Positions 51,887-60,815 are shown, counted from the first letter of the stretch. The stretch: 64,000 nt of DNA from Streptomyces tibetensis (GCF_007655005.1 NZ_SZVW01000005.1:186001-250000); one strand, 5' to 3'. The notes: generated by a model not told the origin, from the letters alone. Program-made: numbers and translations.

Positions 51887-52987
51887 ATGATCGCTCGGCT
51901 CAGGCGGCTCGCGGCACGGTGGACGACCCTGGTGCCCCTGCTGGCGGTCGTGCTGCTGGTCCTGACCTGGGGGCGGGATCTGCCGGTCGCGGTCGTCGCC
52001 CTGGTGACCCTGGTCCTCGCGGGAGCCGTCCTGGCCGCTGTGCACCACGCCGAAGTGGTGGCTCATCGAGTCGGTGAACCGTTCGGCTCCCTCGTGCTCG
52101 CCGTCGCCGTCACGATCATCGAGGTCGCCCTCATCGTCACCCTCATGGCCGACGGCGGGGACAAGAGCTCGACCCTGGCCCGGGACACGGTCTTCGCGGC
52201 CGTGATGATCACCTGCAACGGCATCGTCGGCCTGTGCCTGCTCGTCGCCTCACTGCGGCACGGCACGGCCGTCTTCAACCCGGAAGGCACCGGCGCCGCA
52301 CTCGCCACCGTCGCGACCCTGGCCACGCTCAGCCTGGTTCTGCCCACGTTCACCACGAGCAAGCCGGGACCGGAGTTCTCCACCGTCCAGCTGACCTTCG
52401 CGGCGCTGTCCTCGCTCGTCCTGTACGGCCTGTTCGTCACCACGCAGACCGTGCGGCACCGGGACTACTTCCTGCCGATCACCCGGCACGGCGAGGTCAT
52501 CACCACCGAGGAGCACGCCGAGGCGCCGACCACCCTCACCGCCCGGATCAGCCTGGCCCTGCTCGGCCTGGCCCTGGTGGGCGTGGTCGGCCTGGCCAAG
52601 GGCGTCTCGCCCACCATCGAGTCGGGGGTGGAGGCCGCCGGGCTCCACCATGCCGTCGTCGGCGTGATCATCGCCCTGCTGGTGCTGCTCCCGGAGACCA
52701 TCGCCGCGCTGCGTTCCGCCCGCCGCGATCGCGTGCAGACCAGCCTGAACCTCGCCCTCGGCTCGGCCATGGCCAGCATCGGCCTGACCATCCCCGCCGT
52801 GGCACTCGCGTCGTTGTGGCTCTCCGGCCCGCTCGTCCTCGGCCTCGGCGCCACGCACATGGTGCTGCTCGCCCTGACCGTGGTGGTGGCCTCGCTGACA
52901 GTGGTGCCGGGCCGGGCCACGCCGCTCCAGGGCGGAGTCCATCTGGTGCTGTTCGCGGCCTACCTGGAGCTGGCGATCAACCCGTGA
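51887..52987 (+). CDS. calcium:proton antiporter, ChaA-like
   Basis: A 366-residue membrane protein with about 11 helices. It contains the two cation/H+ exchanger alpha-repeat motifs: GEPFGSLVLAVAVTIIEVAL (with the buried Glu) and VLLPETIAALRSARRDRVQT followed by NLALGSAMASIGLTIP. An acidic-His loop ITRHGEVITTEEHAEAP lies between the halves. ChaA-type proteins expel Ca2+ or Na+/K+ in exchange for protons. It may complement TerC in cation homeostasis, though the genes are separated by a terminator. Confidence 0.9.
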   Translation: MIARLRRLAARWTTLVPLLAVVLLVLTWGRDLPVAVVALVTLVLAGAVLAAVHHAEVVAHRVGEPFGSLVLAVAVTIIEVALIVTLMADGGDKSSTLARDTVFAAVMITCNGIVGLCLLVASLRHGTAVFNPEGTGAALATVATLATLSLVLPTFTTSKPGPEFSTVQLTFAALSSLVLYGLFVTTQTVRHRDYFLPITRHGEVITTEEHAEAPTTLTARISLALLGLALVGVVGLAKGVSPTIESGVEAAGLHHAVVGVIIALLVLLPETIAALRSARRDRVQTSLNLALGSAMASIGLTIPAVALASLWLSGPLVLGLGATHMVLLALTVVVASLTVVPGRATPLQGGVHLVLFAAYLELAINP

Positions 52988-53037
52988 GTACGCGCACCCG
53001 CTCAGGCACGCGTGTGTGTCTGAGCGGGTACGGCGAC

Positions 53038-53190
53038 GGCACCAACGCGGCATCCGGCAGCACCGTCCGCGGCCGTGCGGGACAACGGCACCAACGCGGC
53101 ATCCGGCAGCGCCGTCCGCGGCCGTGCGGGACAACGGCGCCAACGCGGCATCCGGCAGCGCCGTCCGCGGCCGTGCGGGACAACGGCACT
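53038..53190. repeat. 49-bp tandem repeat, three full copies plus a partial
   Basis: Units start at 53038, 53087 and 53136 with one or two differences; the fourth (53185) is truncated within a few bases. The array fills the space between the convergent antiporter and MFS genes. Confidence 0.92.
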
Positions 53191-53196
53191 ACCGAT

Positions 53197-54504
53197 TCAC
53201 CCCGCAGCGGCCTCCGCGGCCCTGCCCACACGCACTGGGCGCGTCTCCGGCAACAACGCGAAGCACCCCAGGCTGAACAGCGCGATCACCGTCAGATACG
53301 CGGCCACACCCCACGGCACCCGCCCGCCGTGCTCGGCGAGCGTCGTCGCCACGATCGGTGTGAGCGCTCCTCCGAGGACCCCGCCGAGGTTGTAGCCGAC
53401 GGCGGCGCCGGTGCAGCGCACCCGCGGCTCGTACAGTTCCGGCAGATAGGCGGCGATCACGGCGAACATCGTGATGAACGCGAGCATCGCCCCGAGGAAG
53501 CCGAGGAACATCGGCAGCGGCGCCCCGGTGGCGAGGAGCGCGACCATCGGGAACATCCACAGGGCTGCGGCCGCACACCCGGCCAGGCACAGCGGGCGCC
53601 TGCCGTAGCGGTCACCGAGCAGCGCCACCAGCGGCGTGAGAGCACCCTTCACGAGCACCGCGCCCATGATGCAGGTCAGCATGACGCTGCGGCTCACCCC
53701 GAGCCGCTCCGTGCCGTAGGAGAGGGACCAGGTCGTCACGGCGTAGAAGATCGCGTAGCCGATCGCGAGGCCGCCGCCGGTCAGCAGGAGGAGCCGCCAG
53801 TGGTTGCGGACGACCTCGGCGAGCGGCACGCGCGCGTGGTCCTCGATCTCGAGGAAGCTCGGGCTCTCGGTGAGGGACGATCGCAGCCACAGCCCCGCGA
53901 CGGCCAGCACCCCCGCGGCCCAGAACGGCACCCGCCACCCCCAGGCGGCGAACTGCGCCTCGGTCAGCGTCGAGGACAGACCCAGCACCACACCGTTGGC
54001 GAGCAGGAACCCCAGCGCGGGCCCGACCTGCGGGAAGCTCGACCACAGCACCCGCCGTCGGGCCGGCGCATGCTCCACGGCCAGCAGCACCGCTCCGCCC
54101 CACTCCCCGCCGAGCCCCAGCCCCTGAAGGAAGCGCAGCACCAGGAGCAGCAGGGGAGCGGCCACGCCGATCGATTCGTACGTCGGCACGCATCCGACGG
54201 CGACCGTGGAGGCCCCGGTCAGCAGCAGGGAGGCGACGAGGACCGGCCGCCGCCCGCGCCGGTCCCCGATGTGCCCGAACAGGATCGATCCGAGCGGCCG
54301 GGCCACGAAGCCGACACCGAAGGTGGCGAAGGCGGCCAGTGTCCCGGCCATCGGAGAGAAGGTCGGGAAGAACAACGGCCCCAGGATCAGGGCCGCCGCA
54401 GTGCCGTAGACGAAGAAGTCGTAGAACTCGATGGCCGTGCCGGCGAGCGAGGCGGCCGCGAGGCGCGGCATGGAAGGTGCCCTTACGGTGCGTACGTCGT
54501 GCAT
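53197..54504 (-). CDS. MFS transporter, metabolite:H+ symporter (MHS) type
   Basis: A 435-residue major facilitator with 12 helices. The early AGTAIEFYDFFVYGTAAALI and motif A GHIGDRRGRRPVLVAS are characteristic of the MHS branch (citrate, proline/betaine, shikimate, ketoglutarate carriers), as is RFLQGLGLGGEWGGAVLLAV. The substrate is undetermined. It ends 12 bp from the 49-bp repeat array. Confidence 0.9.
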   Translation of the reverse strand: MHDVRTVRAPSMPRLAAASLAGTAIEFYDFFVYGTAAALILGPLFFPTFSPMAGTLAAFATFGVGFVARPLGSILFGHIGDRRGRRPVLVASLLLTGASTVAVGCVPTYESIGVAAPLLLLVLRFLQGLGLGGEWGGAVLLAVEHAPARRRVLWSSFPQVGPALGFLLANGVVLGLSSTLTEAQFAAWGWRVPFWAAGVLAVAGLWLRSSLTESPSFLEIEDHARVPLAEVVRNHWRLLLLTGGGLAIGYAIFYAVTTWSLSYGTERLGVSRSVMLTCIMGAVLVKGALTPLVALLGDRYGRRPLCLAGCAAAALWMFPMVALLATGAPLPMFLGFLGAMLAFITMFAVIAAYLPELYEPRVRCTGAAVGYNLGGVLGGALTPIVATTLAEHGGRVPWGVAAYLTVIALFSLGCFALLPETRPVRVGRAAEAAAG

Positions 54505-54874
54505 GCCGCGTCAACTACCCACCGTGATCGCCGGTTACGGGGGCGCGTGGAGGGCCCGGGGGGCCTCAGCACGTGACCGTGATGCGCCGAGCAGGTCCGT
54601 CCACGGGATGAGGATCTCCCTATGGTCCCGGGTGACAGGGCCGCGCGCAGATTCGTGGTGTCGCTCACCCCGAAGAACGGCTTCGGGCCGGCCCGGATCA
54701 ACTCCCGGTCCGGACACGGCAGCACGGTGATCTCAGCGGAGCGAGAGCGGCAGGCGCACACGGCCACGCGATCGGCGTGCTCAGGGGGGAGAGACCGGTG
54801 CGCGCGCCGTGATAAACCGGCTGTGAGCAGCGGTCCACCACGGGCCGCGCGACCCTCGACGGACCGGAGGAACC
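54505..54874. other. intergenic region with a peptidase fragment
   Basis: This 370-bp gap separates the divergent MFS gene and aroQ. Apart from the short S66-like remnant described separately, I see no gene. The proximal part must contain the aroQ promoter; a GGAGGAACC ribosome-binding site lies directly before the aroQ GTG. Confidence 0.55.
54600..54740 (-). pseudogene. possible fragment of an LD-carboxypeptidase (peptidase S66) gene
   Basis: On the minus strand a stretch of about 37 codons reads CPDRELIRAGPKPFFGVSDT followed by TNLRAALSPG. It resembles the region around the catalytic Ser of S66 peptidases (LIRANPKxFxGYSDxTxL). Nothing before or after it continues the family, so it would be a short internal fragment. 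The match rests on one motif. Confidence 0.4.
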
Positions 54875-55348
54875 GTGCCCCGCACCCTGGCCCACGCCCC
54901 GATCATGATCCTCAACGGCCCGAATCTGAACCTGCTCGGCCAGCGCCAGCCGGAGATCTACGGCTCCGACACCCTCGCCGACGTCGAGGCCATGTGTGCC
55001 AAGGCCGCGGCCGCGCACGGCGGTACCGTCGACTTCCGCCAGTCCAACCACGAGGGCGAACTGGTCGACTGGATTCACGAGGCGCGGCTGAACCACTGCG
55101 GGATCGTGATCAACCCGGGTGCCTACTCGCACACCTCGGTCGCCATCCTGGACGCCCTCAACACCTGTGACGGCCTGCCGGTGCTGGAGGTCCACATCTC
55201 CAACATCCACCAGCGCGAGTCGTTCCGGCACCACTCCTACGTCTCGCTGCGCGCCGACGGGGTCATCGCGGGCTGCGGCGTGCAGGGGTACGTGTTCGGC
55301 GTGGAGCGCGTCGCGGCACTGGCCGGGGCGGGCAAGGCGGACGCGTGA
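54875..55348 (+). CDS. aroQ: type II 3-dehydroquinate dehydratase
   Basis: A 157-residue enzyme of the shikimate pathway (3-dehydroquinate to 3-dehydroshikimate). [19 protein letters not shown] carries the active-site Asn, Arg and Tyr, and [11 protein letters not shown] and [18 protein letters not shown] the others; the length is typical for the dodecameric type II enzyme. The GTG at 54875 has GGAGGAACC immediately upstream. It stands alone here. Its last bases are part of a 41-bp tandem repeat. Confidence 0.97.
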   Translation: MPRTLAHAPIMILNGPNLNLLGQRQPEIYGSDTLADVEAMCAKAAAAHGGTVDFRQSNHEGELVDWIHEARLNHCGIVINPGAYSHTSVAILDALNTCDGLPVLEVHISNIHQRESFRHHSYVSLRADGVIAGCGVQGYVFGVERVAALAGAGKADA

Positions 55349-55417
55349 GCCGTCGCCGGTAAGCCCCGCCGACCAGGGCGGACGTGTGCCCCGTCGCCGG
55401 TGAGCCCCGCCGACCAT
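55336..55417. repeat. 41-bp tandem duplication spanning the aroQ stop codon
   Basis: Units 55336-55376 and 55377-55417 each begin GGCGGACG, with six or so differences. The first unit contains the last codons and stop of aroQ. Confidence 0.75.
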
Positions 55418-55443
55418 GGCGGGCGCCCCTTACCTCCCCGTTC

Positions 55444-56196
55444 CTACAGTCGCCCCGCCTCCACGATCCGCCGCAGGAAGCGCCGGGTGCGCTCCTGCCG
55501 CGGATCCCCGAAGACCTGCTCGGCGGTGCCGCGCTCCAGCACCACGCCGCCCTCCAGGAAGCACACCTGGTCGGCGACCTCCCGGGCGAAGCCCATCTCG
55601 TGCGTGGCCAGGACCATGGTCATGCCCTCGTCCTTCAGCCCCCGGACCACGGTGAGGACCTCGCCCACCAGCTCGGGGTCGAGGGCGGCGGTGATCTCGT
55701 CGAGCAGCAGCAGCCGGGGCCGTACGGCCAGGGCGCGGACGATCGCGACGCGCTGCTGCTGGCCGCCGCTCAGCCGGTCCGGGTACTCGCCGGCCTTCTC
55801 ACCGAGCCCCAGCCGCTCCAGCAGCTCACGCGCGCGTGCCTCGGCCTCGGCCCGGGGCACACCGTGCACGCGGCGCGGGGCGAGCGTGATGTTGTCCAGG
55901 ACCGTCATGTGCGGGAACAGGTTGTACGCCTGGAAGACCACGCCGATCCGGCGGCGCACGGCGTCCTGGTCGACGCGCGGGTCGGTGATCTCCTCGTCGT
56001 CGAGCCATATCGCCCCGTCGTCGATCTCCTCCAGCAGGTTCGCGCACCGCAGCAGGGTGGACTTGCCGGAGCCGGAGGCGCCGATCAACGCGGTCACCGT
56101 GTGCGGGGCGACCTCCAGGTCGACGTCCCGCAGGACGACCGAGCCGCCGAAGGTCTTGCGGACGGACTCCATGCGCAGCACGGGCGCCTCGCTCAT
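55444..56196 (-). CDS. polar amino-acid ABC transporter ATP-binding protein
   Basis: A 250-residue ATPase of the GlnQ/HisP type: Walker A IGASGSGKST (residues 38-47), Q-loop VFQAYNLFPHMTVLDN, signature LSGGQQQR (142-149), Walker B LLLLDEITAALDP and H-loop ATHEMGFA. Its ATG overlaps the permease stop (ATGA), making it the third gene of an operon of binding protein, permease and ATPase. Asn or Gln at the EITAALDP position suits amino-acid importers. Confidence 0.95.
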   Translation of the reverse strand: MSEAPVLRMESVRKTFGGSVVLRDVDLEVAPHTVTALIGASGSGKSTLLRCANLLEEIDDGAIWLDDEEITDPRVDQDAVRRRIGVVFQAYNLFPHMTVLDNITLAPRRVHGVPRAEAEARARELLERLGLGEKAGEYPDRLSGGQQQRVAIVRALAVRPRLLLLDEITAALDPELVGEVLTVVRGLKDEGMTMVLATHEMGFAREVADQVCFLEGGVVLERGTAEQVFGDPRQERTRRFLRRIVEAGRL

Positions 56197-57089
56197 GCGG
56201 TTCCTCCCTGGGCCTGCCGGCGGTCCATCCGTGCCGTCACCCAGTCCGTGAAGCGGGTCATGGGAATGGTCAGTGCGACGAAGACCAGCCCGGCGACGAT
56301 GTACGGCGTGTAGTTGAGACTGCGGCCCACGATGATGTCGGCGGCCCGTACGGCGTCCACCGCACCGCCGATCGAGACCAGCCCGGTGTCCTTCTGCAGC
56401 GACACCAGGTCGTTCAGCAGCGGCGGCACCTGACGGCGCACCGCCTGAGGCAGCACCACGTACCGCAGCGCCTGGCGGTTGCTCAGCCCCAGCGAGCGGG
56501 CCGCGGCGCGCTGCGAGGGGTGCACGGACTCGATGCCGGCGCGGAACACCTCGGCGACGTACGCCGAGTACGTCAGGGTGAGCGCGGTGCCGCCGAGCAG
56601 CACCGGATCGACGGTCACCCCCTGGAGCCGCAGCGCGGGGACGCCCAGCACCACGATCATCAGGTTGATGATGAGCGGCAGCCCCCGGAAGAAGTCCGTG
56701 TACGCGGCGGCCAGGAAGCGCAGTGGGAAGAACACCGGCCCGCGCAGCGTGCGGGCCACGGCGATCAGCATGCCGAGGACGAGCACCGCGACCCCGCAGA
56801 CCAGCAGCAGCCGGACGTTCAGCCACAGCCCTTCGAGAACCTTCGGGAACGCCTCGCGCGCGTATCCCGGGTCGAAAAAGGTCTCTTTGGTACGCGGCCA
56901 GCCCGGTGCGCCCACGACGACCAGGTAGAGGACGACCGCGGTGACGAGGGTCGAGAGCGCGCCGATCGCCGTCGCGCGCCGGGCGCGAACGCGCTTGTGG
57001 CGTTCCCGGTCCAGGCGCCGCTGCGACGGGACGTAGCCGTCTGCCGCATCGTGCTCGCCGGAGCCCAGTTCCTCCTTGTGCACGGTCAC
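56193..57089 (-). CDS. polar amino-acid ABC transporter permease
   Basis: A 298-residue permease. The N-terminal 40 residues are charged, followed by a membrane segment (about 42-62) and a His/Glu/Gln/Arg/opine-type permease core with about five helices and the EAA loop AYVAEVFRAGIESVHPSQRA and GLSNRQALRYVVLPQA. The GTG at 57089 overlaps the stop of the binding protein gene (GTGA), and the ATPase gene overlaps its own stop, so the three are coupled. Confidence 0.93.
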   Translation of the reverse strand: MTVHKEELGSGEHDAADGYVPSQRRLDRERHKRVRARRATAIGALSTLVTAVVLYLVVVGAPGWPRTKETFFDPGYAREAFPKVLEGLWLNVRLLLVCGVAVLVLGMLIAVARTLRGPVFFPLRFLAAAYTDFFRGLPLIINLMIVVLGVPALRLQGVTVDPVLLGGTALTLTYSAYVAEVFRAGIESVHPSQRAAARSLGLSNRQALRYVVLPQAVRRQVPPLLNDLVSLQKDTGLVSIGGAVDAVRAADIIVGRSLNYTPYIVAGLVFVALTIPMTRFTDWVTARMDRRQAQGGTA

Positions 57090-57961
57090 TTGAGCACCGG
57101 CGCGTCGACGGCGTCCGACAGCCACTGCTGCTCGATCTTCGCGAGCGTGCCGTCCTCGCGCAGGGCGTCCACCGCCCGTGAGACACAGGAGGTGAGTGCG
57201 CTGCCCTTGTCGAGCACGAGACCGAACTGCTCCGTGGTGCCGCCCTGGTTCTCGAACTGGCCGACGATCGTCGCGTCGGTGATCTCGGCGCCGGTGATGT
57301 AGAAGGCGGTCGGCAGGTCGACGACGATGGCGTCGACCTGGCCGTTCTTCAGGGCGGACTTGGCCTGGTCGTTCTTGCCGTAGACGGCCGCGGCCTGCTC
57401 GGGCTTCACCACGTCGTCGATGTAGTCGAGGCTGGTGGTGCCGACCTGCGCGCCGAGCTTCACGCCCCTCAGGTCCGCGATGCTCTTCGCCTTCGCGGCC
57501 TTGGAGCCCTTCAGCGCGACGACGGCCTGGCGTACGTCGTAGTAGCCGGTGGAGAAGTCCACGGCCTTCTTGCGCTCCTGGCTGATGGACACCTGGTTGA
57601 TGTCGAAGTCGAAGGTCTTCTCGCCGGGCGCGAAGGCCTTGTTGAAGGGGACGGTCTGCCAGGCGACCTTGTCCTTGCCGTAGCCGAGCCGTTGGGCGGC
57701 GGCGTAGGCGACCGCCGACTCGTAGCCCTTGCCGTTGGCGGGCTTGTCGTCCTTGAACCAGGGCTCGTAGGCGGGCTCGTCGGTGGCGATCGTCAGCTTG
57801 CCCGAGGTTCGAGTGGCCAACTTTCCCTTCTCGCACGCGTCTCCGGCGGACGACGACGGCTTGCCCGCTTCCTCCGGCTGCGGAGCGCAGCCCACGGCGG
57901 CGGCGGTGAGGAGGACGACGGCGACGGCTGCGCGGCGCAGAGCACGCGGGGCGGGTTGCAT
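57086..57961 (-). CDS. polar amino-acid ABC transporter substrate-binding lipoprotein
   Basis: A 291-residue type 3 solute-binding protein. The N-terminus is a lipoprotein signal with lipobox ending LTAAAVGC (Cys about residue 25), and the bilobed domain follows: LTIATDEPAYEPWFKDDKPA, GYESAVAYAAAQRLG, FDFDINQVSISQERKKAVDF and GQVDAIVVDLPTAFYIT. It catches the amino acid outside the membrane for the permease. It is the first gene of the operon; I see no clear ribosome-binding site before the ATG at 57961. Confidence 0.93.
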   Translation of the reverse strand: MQPAPRALRRAAVAVVLLTAAAVGCAPQPEEAGKPSSSAGDACEKGKLATRTSGKLTIATDEPAYEPWFKDDKPANGKGYESAVAYAAAQRLGYGKDKVAWQTVPFNKAFAPGEKTFDFDINQVSISQERKKAVDFSTGYYDVRQAVVALKGSKAAKAKSIADLRGVKLGAQVGTTSLDYIDDVVKPEQAAAVYGKNDQAKSALKNGQVDAIVVDLPTAFYITGAEITDATIVGQFENQGGTTEQFGLVLDKGSALTSCVSRAVDALREDGTLAKIEQQWLSDAVDAPVLK

Positions 57962-58342
57962 GGCGGGAGATTGGCAGTCGAGGGCCTCGTTTGTCGAGGT
58001 CACGGCAACACATGTCCGGATAGTGGGAACGGGTGTTGCGGTGGTGTGAACGGGCACCGCTCGCCGTCGTGTCGGCATGCGCCGGGGCCGCCGGCCGAGG
58101 GCGGGGATCGACAGGCCGGCGGCCCATCCGCCCAGGAGCCGTCATCCTGTGCGGGGCTGAGACCAGTTGACTGCGCAACTACGTACGGGGGGAGCGCGCG
58201 TGCGACACCGGCGCGTGCGAACGATTCACACGGGGCGCGTGCGCGGCGCACCACTCAACGCGAGGGCGCCCGACTCGGAACGCCGAGCGCCCCACTCACT
58301 CCGAAGGTGCCCGCGCAACACTCAGGTCTCAACGCGCGTGCC
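57962..58342. other. intergenic region upstream of the ABC operon
   Basis: These 381 bp carry GCGCGTG- and ACTCGGA-type short repeats and AC-rich sequence near 58190-58330. No reading frame has the look of a gene. The proximal 150 bp should contain the promoter of the ABC operon. Confidence 0.5.
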
Positions 58343-58640
58343 TCACCACCCGCGCGCGTGCCACTCCGGCAGGTGCGGACGCTCCGCGCCCAGCGACGTG
58401 TCGTTGCCGTGTCCCGGGTAGACCCACGTCTCGTCCGGGAGGGCGTCGAAGATCTTGGTCTCGACGTCGTGAATGAGGCTGGCGAACGCCTTGGGGTCCT
58501 GGTGGGTGTTGCCCACACCGCCGGGGAACCCGATGTCGCCGGAGAAGGTCGCGCTGTCGAACCAGCGCCCTGGAAGGTCACGGAACCGAACTCGGCGTCG
58601 CCCTGGAAGGTTGCCGAATCGAACCTGAACAGCTGTCGTG
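58343..58640 (-). pseudogene. MBL-fold hydrolase C-terminus joined to pentapeptide-repeat sequence
   Basis: The minus strand encodes the C-terminal 60 or so residues of a metallo-beta-lactamase-fold hydrolase (FPGGVGNTHQDPKAFASLI, DETWVYPGHGNDTSLGAERP, ending EWHARGW and a stop at 58343). It is closely similar to the end of the intact gene at 62157-62810. Upstream, instead of the MBL core, the sequence reads RFDSATFQGDAEFGSVTFQG in one frame and FDSATFSGDIGF in the next: pentapeptide-repeat-like units (xxATFxGD) with a frameshift near 58565. It is a decayed, chimeric remnant. Confidence 0.7.
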
Positions 58641-58906
58641 TCTCCGTCCAGAGTGCCCGACTCTCCCGGTAGGGCCTGGTGTTGGCGCCTGGGTGAGTGC
58701 TCCTGGGCATGACCATGTCTTAAGCCTCCGGAGTGGAGTGCCGCTGTCACGGATTCTGGTGACGACAGCCTGGGCTGTCCGGGCATACGAGCTGCCGCAT
58801 CTCCGTGCGAGCGGTTTCAACACCTGTGCGTGAACCCTCCTGGCCGCTTCGGACAACAGGGGGTGGAATGCAATCCACTCCTATTGCACGAAGAAGCGAG
58901 GGCCTC

Positions 58907-59500
58907 GTGGGGGAGCCACCCACCGACGACGCGCTGGTCATCCAGGAATCCCTGGAGCGGCCGGAGATATTCGCCAGGCTTTACGACAGACACGCCGCCG
59001 AGATCCACCGGTATGTGATGCGCCGGCTGGGCGACAGCCACGCCGACGACATCACGGCGCAGACCTTCCTCATCGCCTTCCGCAACCGCGCCCGTTACGA
59101 CGTCGCGCGCGCCAGTGCCCGGCCGTGGCTCTACGGCATCGCGGGTAACCTCATCGGCAGCCACCGCCGCTCCGAGGTGCGGGCGCTGCGGGCGCTGGCC
59201 CGTACCGGCGTCGACTCGGTGGCCGAGTCCTGGTCGGAACGGGCCGACGAGCGGGTGACGGCCGAGGCCTCGCAGCAGGCGCTGGCCGGGGCGATCGCGG
59301 CCTTGCCCGGGAAGGACCGGCATGTGCTGCTGCTGGTCGCCTGGGCGGACCTCACCTACCAGGAGTGTGCCGACGCCCTCGGGGTGCCGGTCGGCACGGT
59401 CCGCTCCCGGCTGAACCGGGCGCGGCGCAAGATGCGGAAGGCGCTCGGCGCCGACCCCACCCTCGTAAGCGACCACAACGGGGCGGTAACCCATGGATGA
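58907..59500 (+). CDS. ECF-type RNA polymerase sigma factor
   Basis: A protein of about 197 residues with sigma region 2 (FARLYDRHAAEIHRYVMRRL, ADDITAQTFLIAFRNRARYD, RPWLYGIAGNLIGSHRRSEV) and region 4 (LLVAWADLTYQECADALGVP, VGTVRSRLNRARRKM). The start is GTG 58907 (after GCGAGGG) or ATG 58868. The inverted repeat TGCAAT-N8-ATTGCA (58869-58888) overlaps the second choice. The stop overlaps the next gene by 8 bp. Factors of this type with CU044_5270 partners are common in Streptomyces and their regulons mostly unknown. Confidence 0.9.
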   Translation: MGEPPTDDALVIQESLERPEIFARLYDRHAAEIHRYVMRRLGDSHADDITAQTFLIAFRNRARYDVARASARPWLYGIAGNLIGSHRRSEVRALRALARTGVDSVAESWSERADERVTAEASQQALAGAIAALPGKDRHVLLLVAWADLTYQECADALGVPVGTVRSRLNRARRKMRKALGADPTLVSDHNGAVTHG

Positions 59501-60449
59501 CATGACCAAGCTGCACGAGTGGCGCGCCGATGCGCCGACGCCGGACCGGGCGCGGTTGGTTCCCGGCCGCCAGAAGCTGCTGGGAGCAGCGCAGCAGGGC
59601 TCTGCCCGCAAGGTGCGGCTGGATTGGCGCGTGACGGCTGCGGGAGGTGCCGCGACGGTGATCACCATCGCGGTGATGGTGGCCATGCTCGTCGGTGGCG
59701 GTGGACCCGAGCGCGGCGTGCAGCCTGCCGGCCCCGACCTGACGTCCGCGACGGCACTCCTGAGGCAGGCGGCGGAAGTGGTGTCGCAGCAGCCGGATCT
59801 GCATCCGCGCGACGGCCAGTGGGTCTACCTGAAGACCGCGCAGTGCCGATCCGGAGCGTCGGACGCGGCGCCCGATGCCAAGCCCGAGGTGAGCGAGGAG
59901 TGGGTCCAGTACGACAGCCCCGTGAGGGAGGACGACAAGGACGGCGACACCGAGCCCTCGCAGCGGCGGCTGTATCGTCTGCTCGCCTCGCTGCCGGACG
60001 ATCCCGCCGAGATCCGGAAGCAGGCGGCGGACATGTTCCCCATGGGCAAGGACACCGGCTTGACGCGTGAGCAGGTCGAGACCTTCGCGCTCCTGGCGAC
60101 CCTCGACGAGGCCTATCCCGTGCATCCGCAGGGGATGGCCAAGCTGTACCGGGCCCTCGCCGCGGACCCCGGGATCGAGGTGGTGCCGCACCTGGTGAAG
60201 GACCCCATGGGGCATGACGCCATCGCCATATACCCGGACCTGGGCAGCAAGGCCGTTCAGCGCCGGGAGTACCTCCTCGACCCCGACACCTTCCAGTACC
60301 AGGGAACCCAGTCGGTCGCGGTGCGCGACTACGAGGAGAAGTATGAGGACGGCTCGTCGGCCGGGCGCTCGTACAAGAAGGGCGAGGTCACATTCTGCGA
60401 GATGAAGATGACCCAGTCCCTCGTCGACCGTGACGGTGAGAAGCCCTGA
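59493..60449 (+). CDS. CU044_5270 family protein, probable sigma-factor partner
   Basis: A 318-residue protein: N-terminal cytoplasmic stretch of about 47 residues (LHEWRADAPTPDRARLVPGR), one transmembrane helix (about 48-68, VITIAVMVAMLVGGG) and an extracytoplasmic domain. This layout is that of CU044_5270 proteins, which sit directly after ECF sigma genes and are presumed membrane-bound antagonists. The ATG overlaps the sigma stop by 8 bp. Two Cys (in KTAQCRSGAS and TFCEMKM) may pair outside the cell. Confidence 0.85.
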   Translation: MDDMTKLHEWRADAPTPDRARLVPGRQKLLGAAQQGSARKVRLDWRVTAAGGAATVITIAVMVAMLVGGGGPERGVQPAGPDLTSATALLRQAAEVVSQQPDLHPRDGQWVYLKTAQCRSGASDAAPDAKPEVSEEWVQYDSPVREDDKDGDTEPSQRRLYRLLASLPDDPAEIRKQAADMFPMGKDTGLTREQVETFALLATLDEAYPVHPQGMAKLYRALAADPGIEVVPHLVKDPMGHDAIAIYPDLGSKAVQRREYLLDPDTFQYQGTQSVAVRDYEEKYEDGSSAGRSYKKGEVTFCEMKMTQSLVDRDGEKP

Positions 60450-60815
60450 ACCCGACCGGGCGGCAGTGGCCCAGTGCCCGTGAGCCTTGCGGCGGGCCGA
60501 TCCGGCGGCGCCGAGCGGCACAGCCGCTGCGCAGAGGCGGAGGGGCCGCCTGGCCCGGCCCGCTCCGCCATCGCGAGCTCGCTGACCGGGCTGAAACCCT
60601 GGCGGCAGTCAGACACCTGCTCGTTGTTCTGGTCTTTGTCCAGCGCGCCGTCATGGAGCGGCGGCCCATGGCCACCAGCGCGTGCGGCCCGCCGTGGACG
60701 GGCCGCTGTGTTGGTGGGTGTATGGGGGGGCGTTCCCCTGCGTTCATGGGTGGCGGGCCACGGGGCTGGGATCCGCTCCAGGTCTCGGTTGGTGCTGAAT
60801 GAGACGGAAGCGTCC
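60450..60815. other. intergenic region, no gene recognised
   Basis: These 366 bp lie between the CU044_5270 gene and the EamA remnant. Reading frames are short or implausible on both strands. A G-run and low-complexity sequence occur near 60715-60735. The missing 5' part of the EamA gene is not here in any frame I can recognise. Confidence 0.5.
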
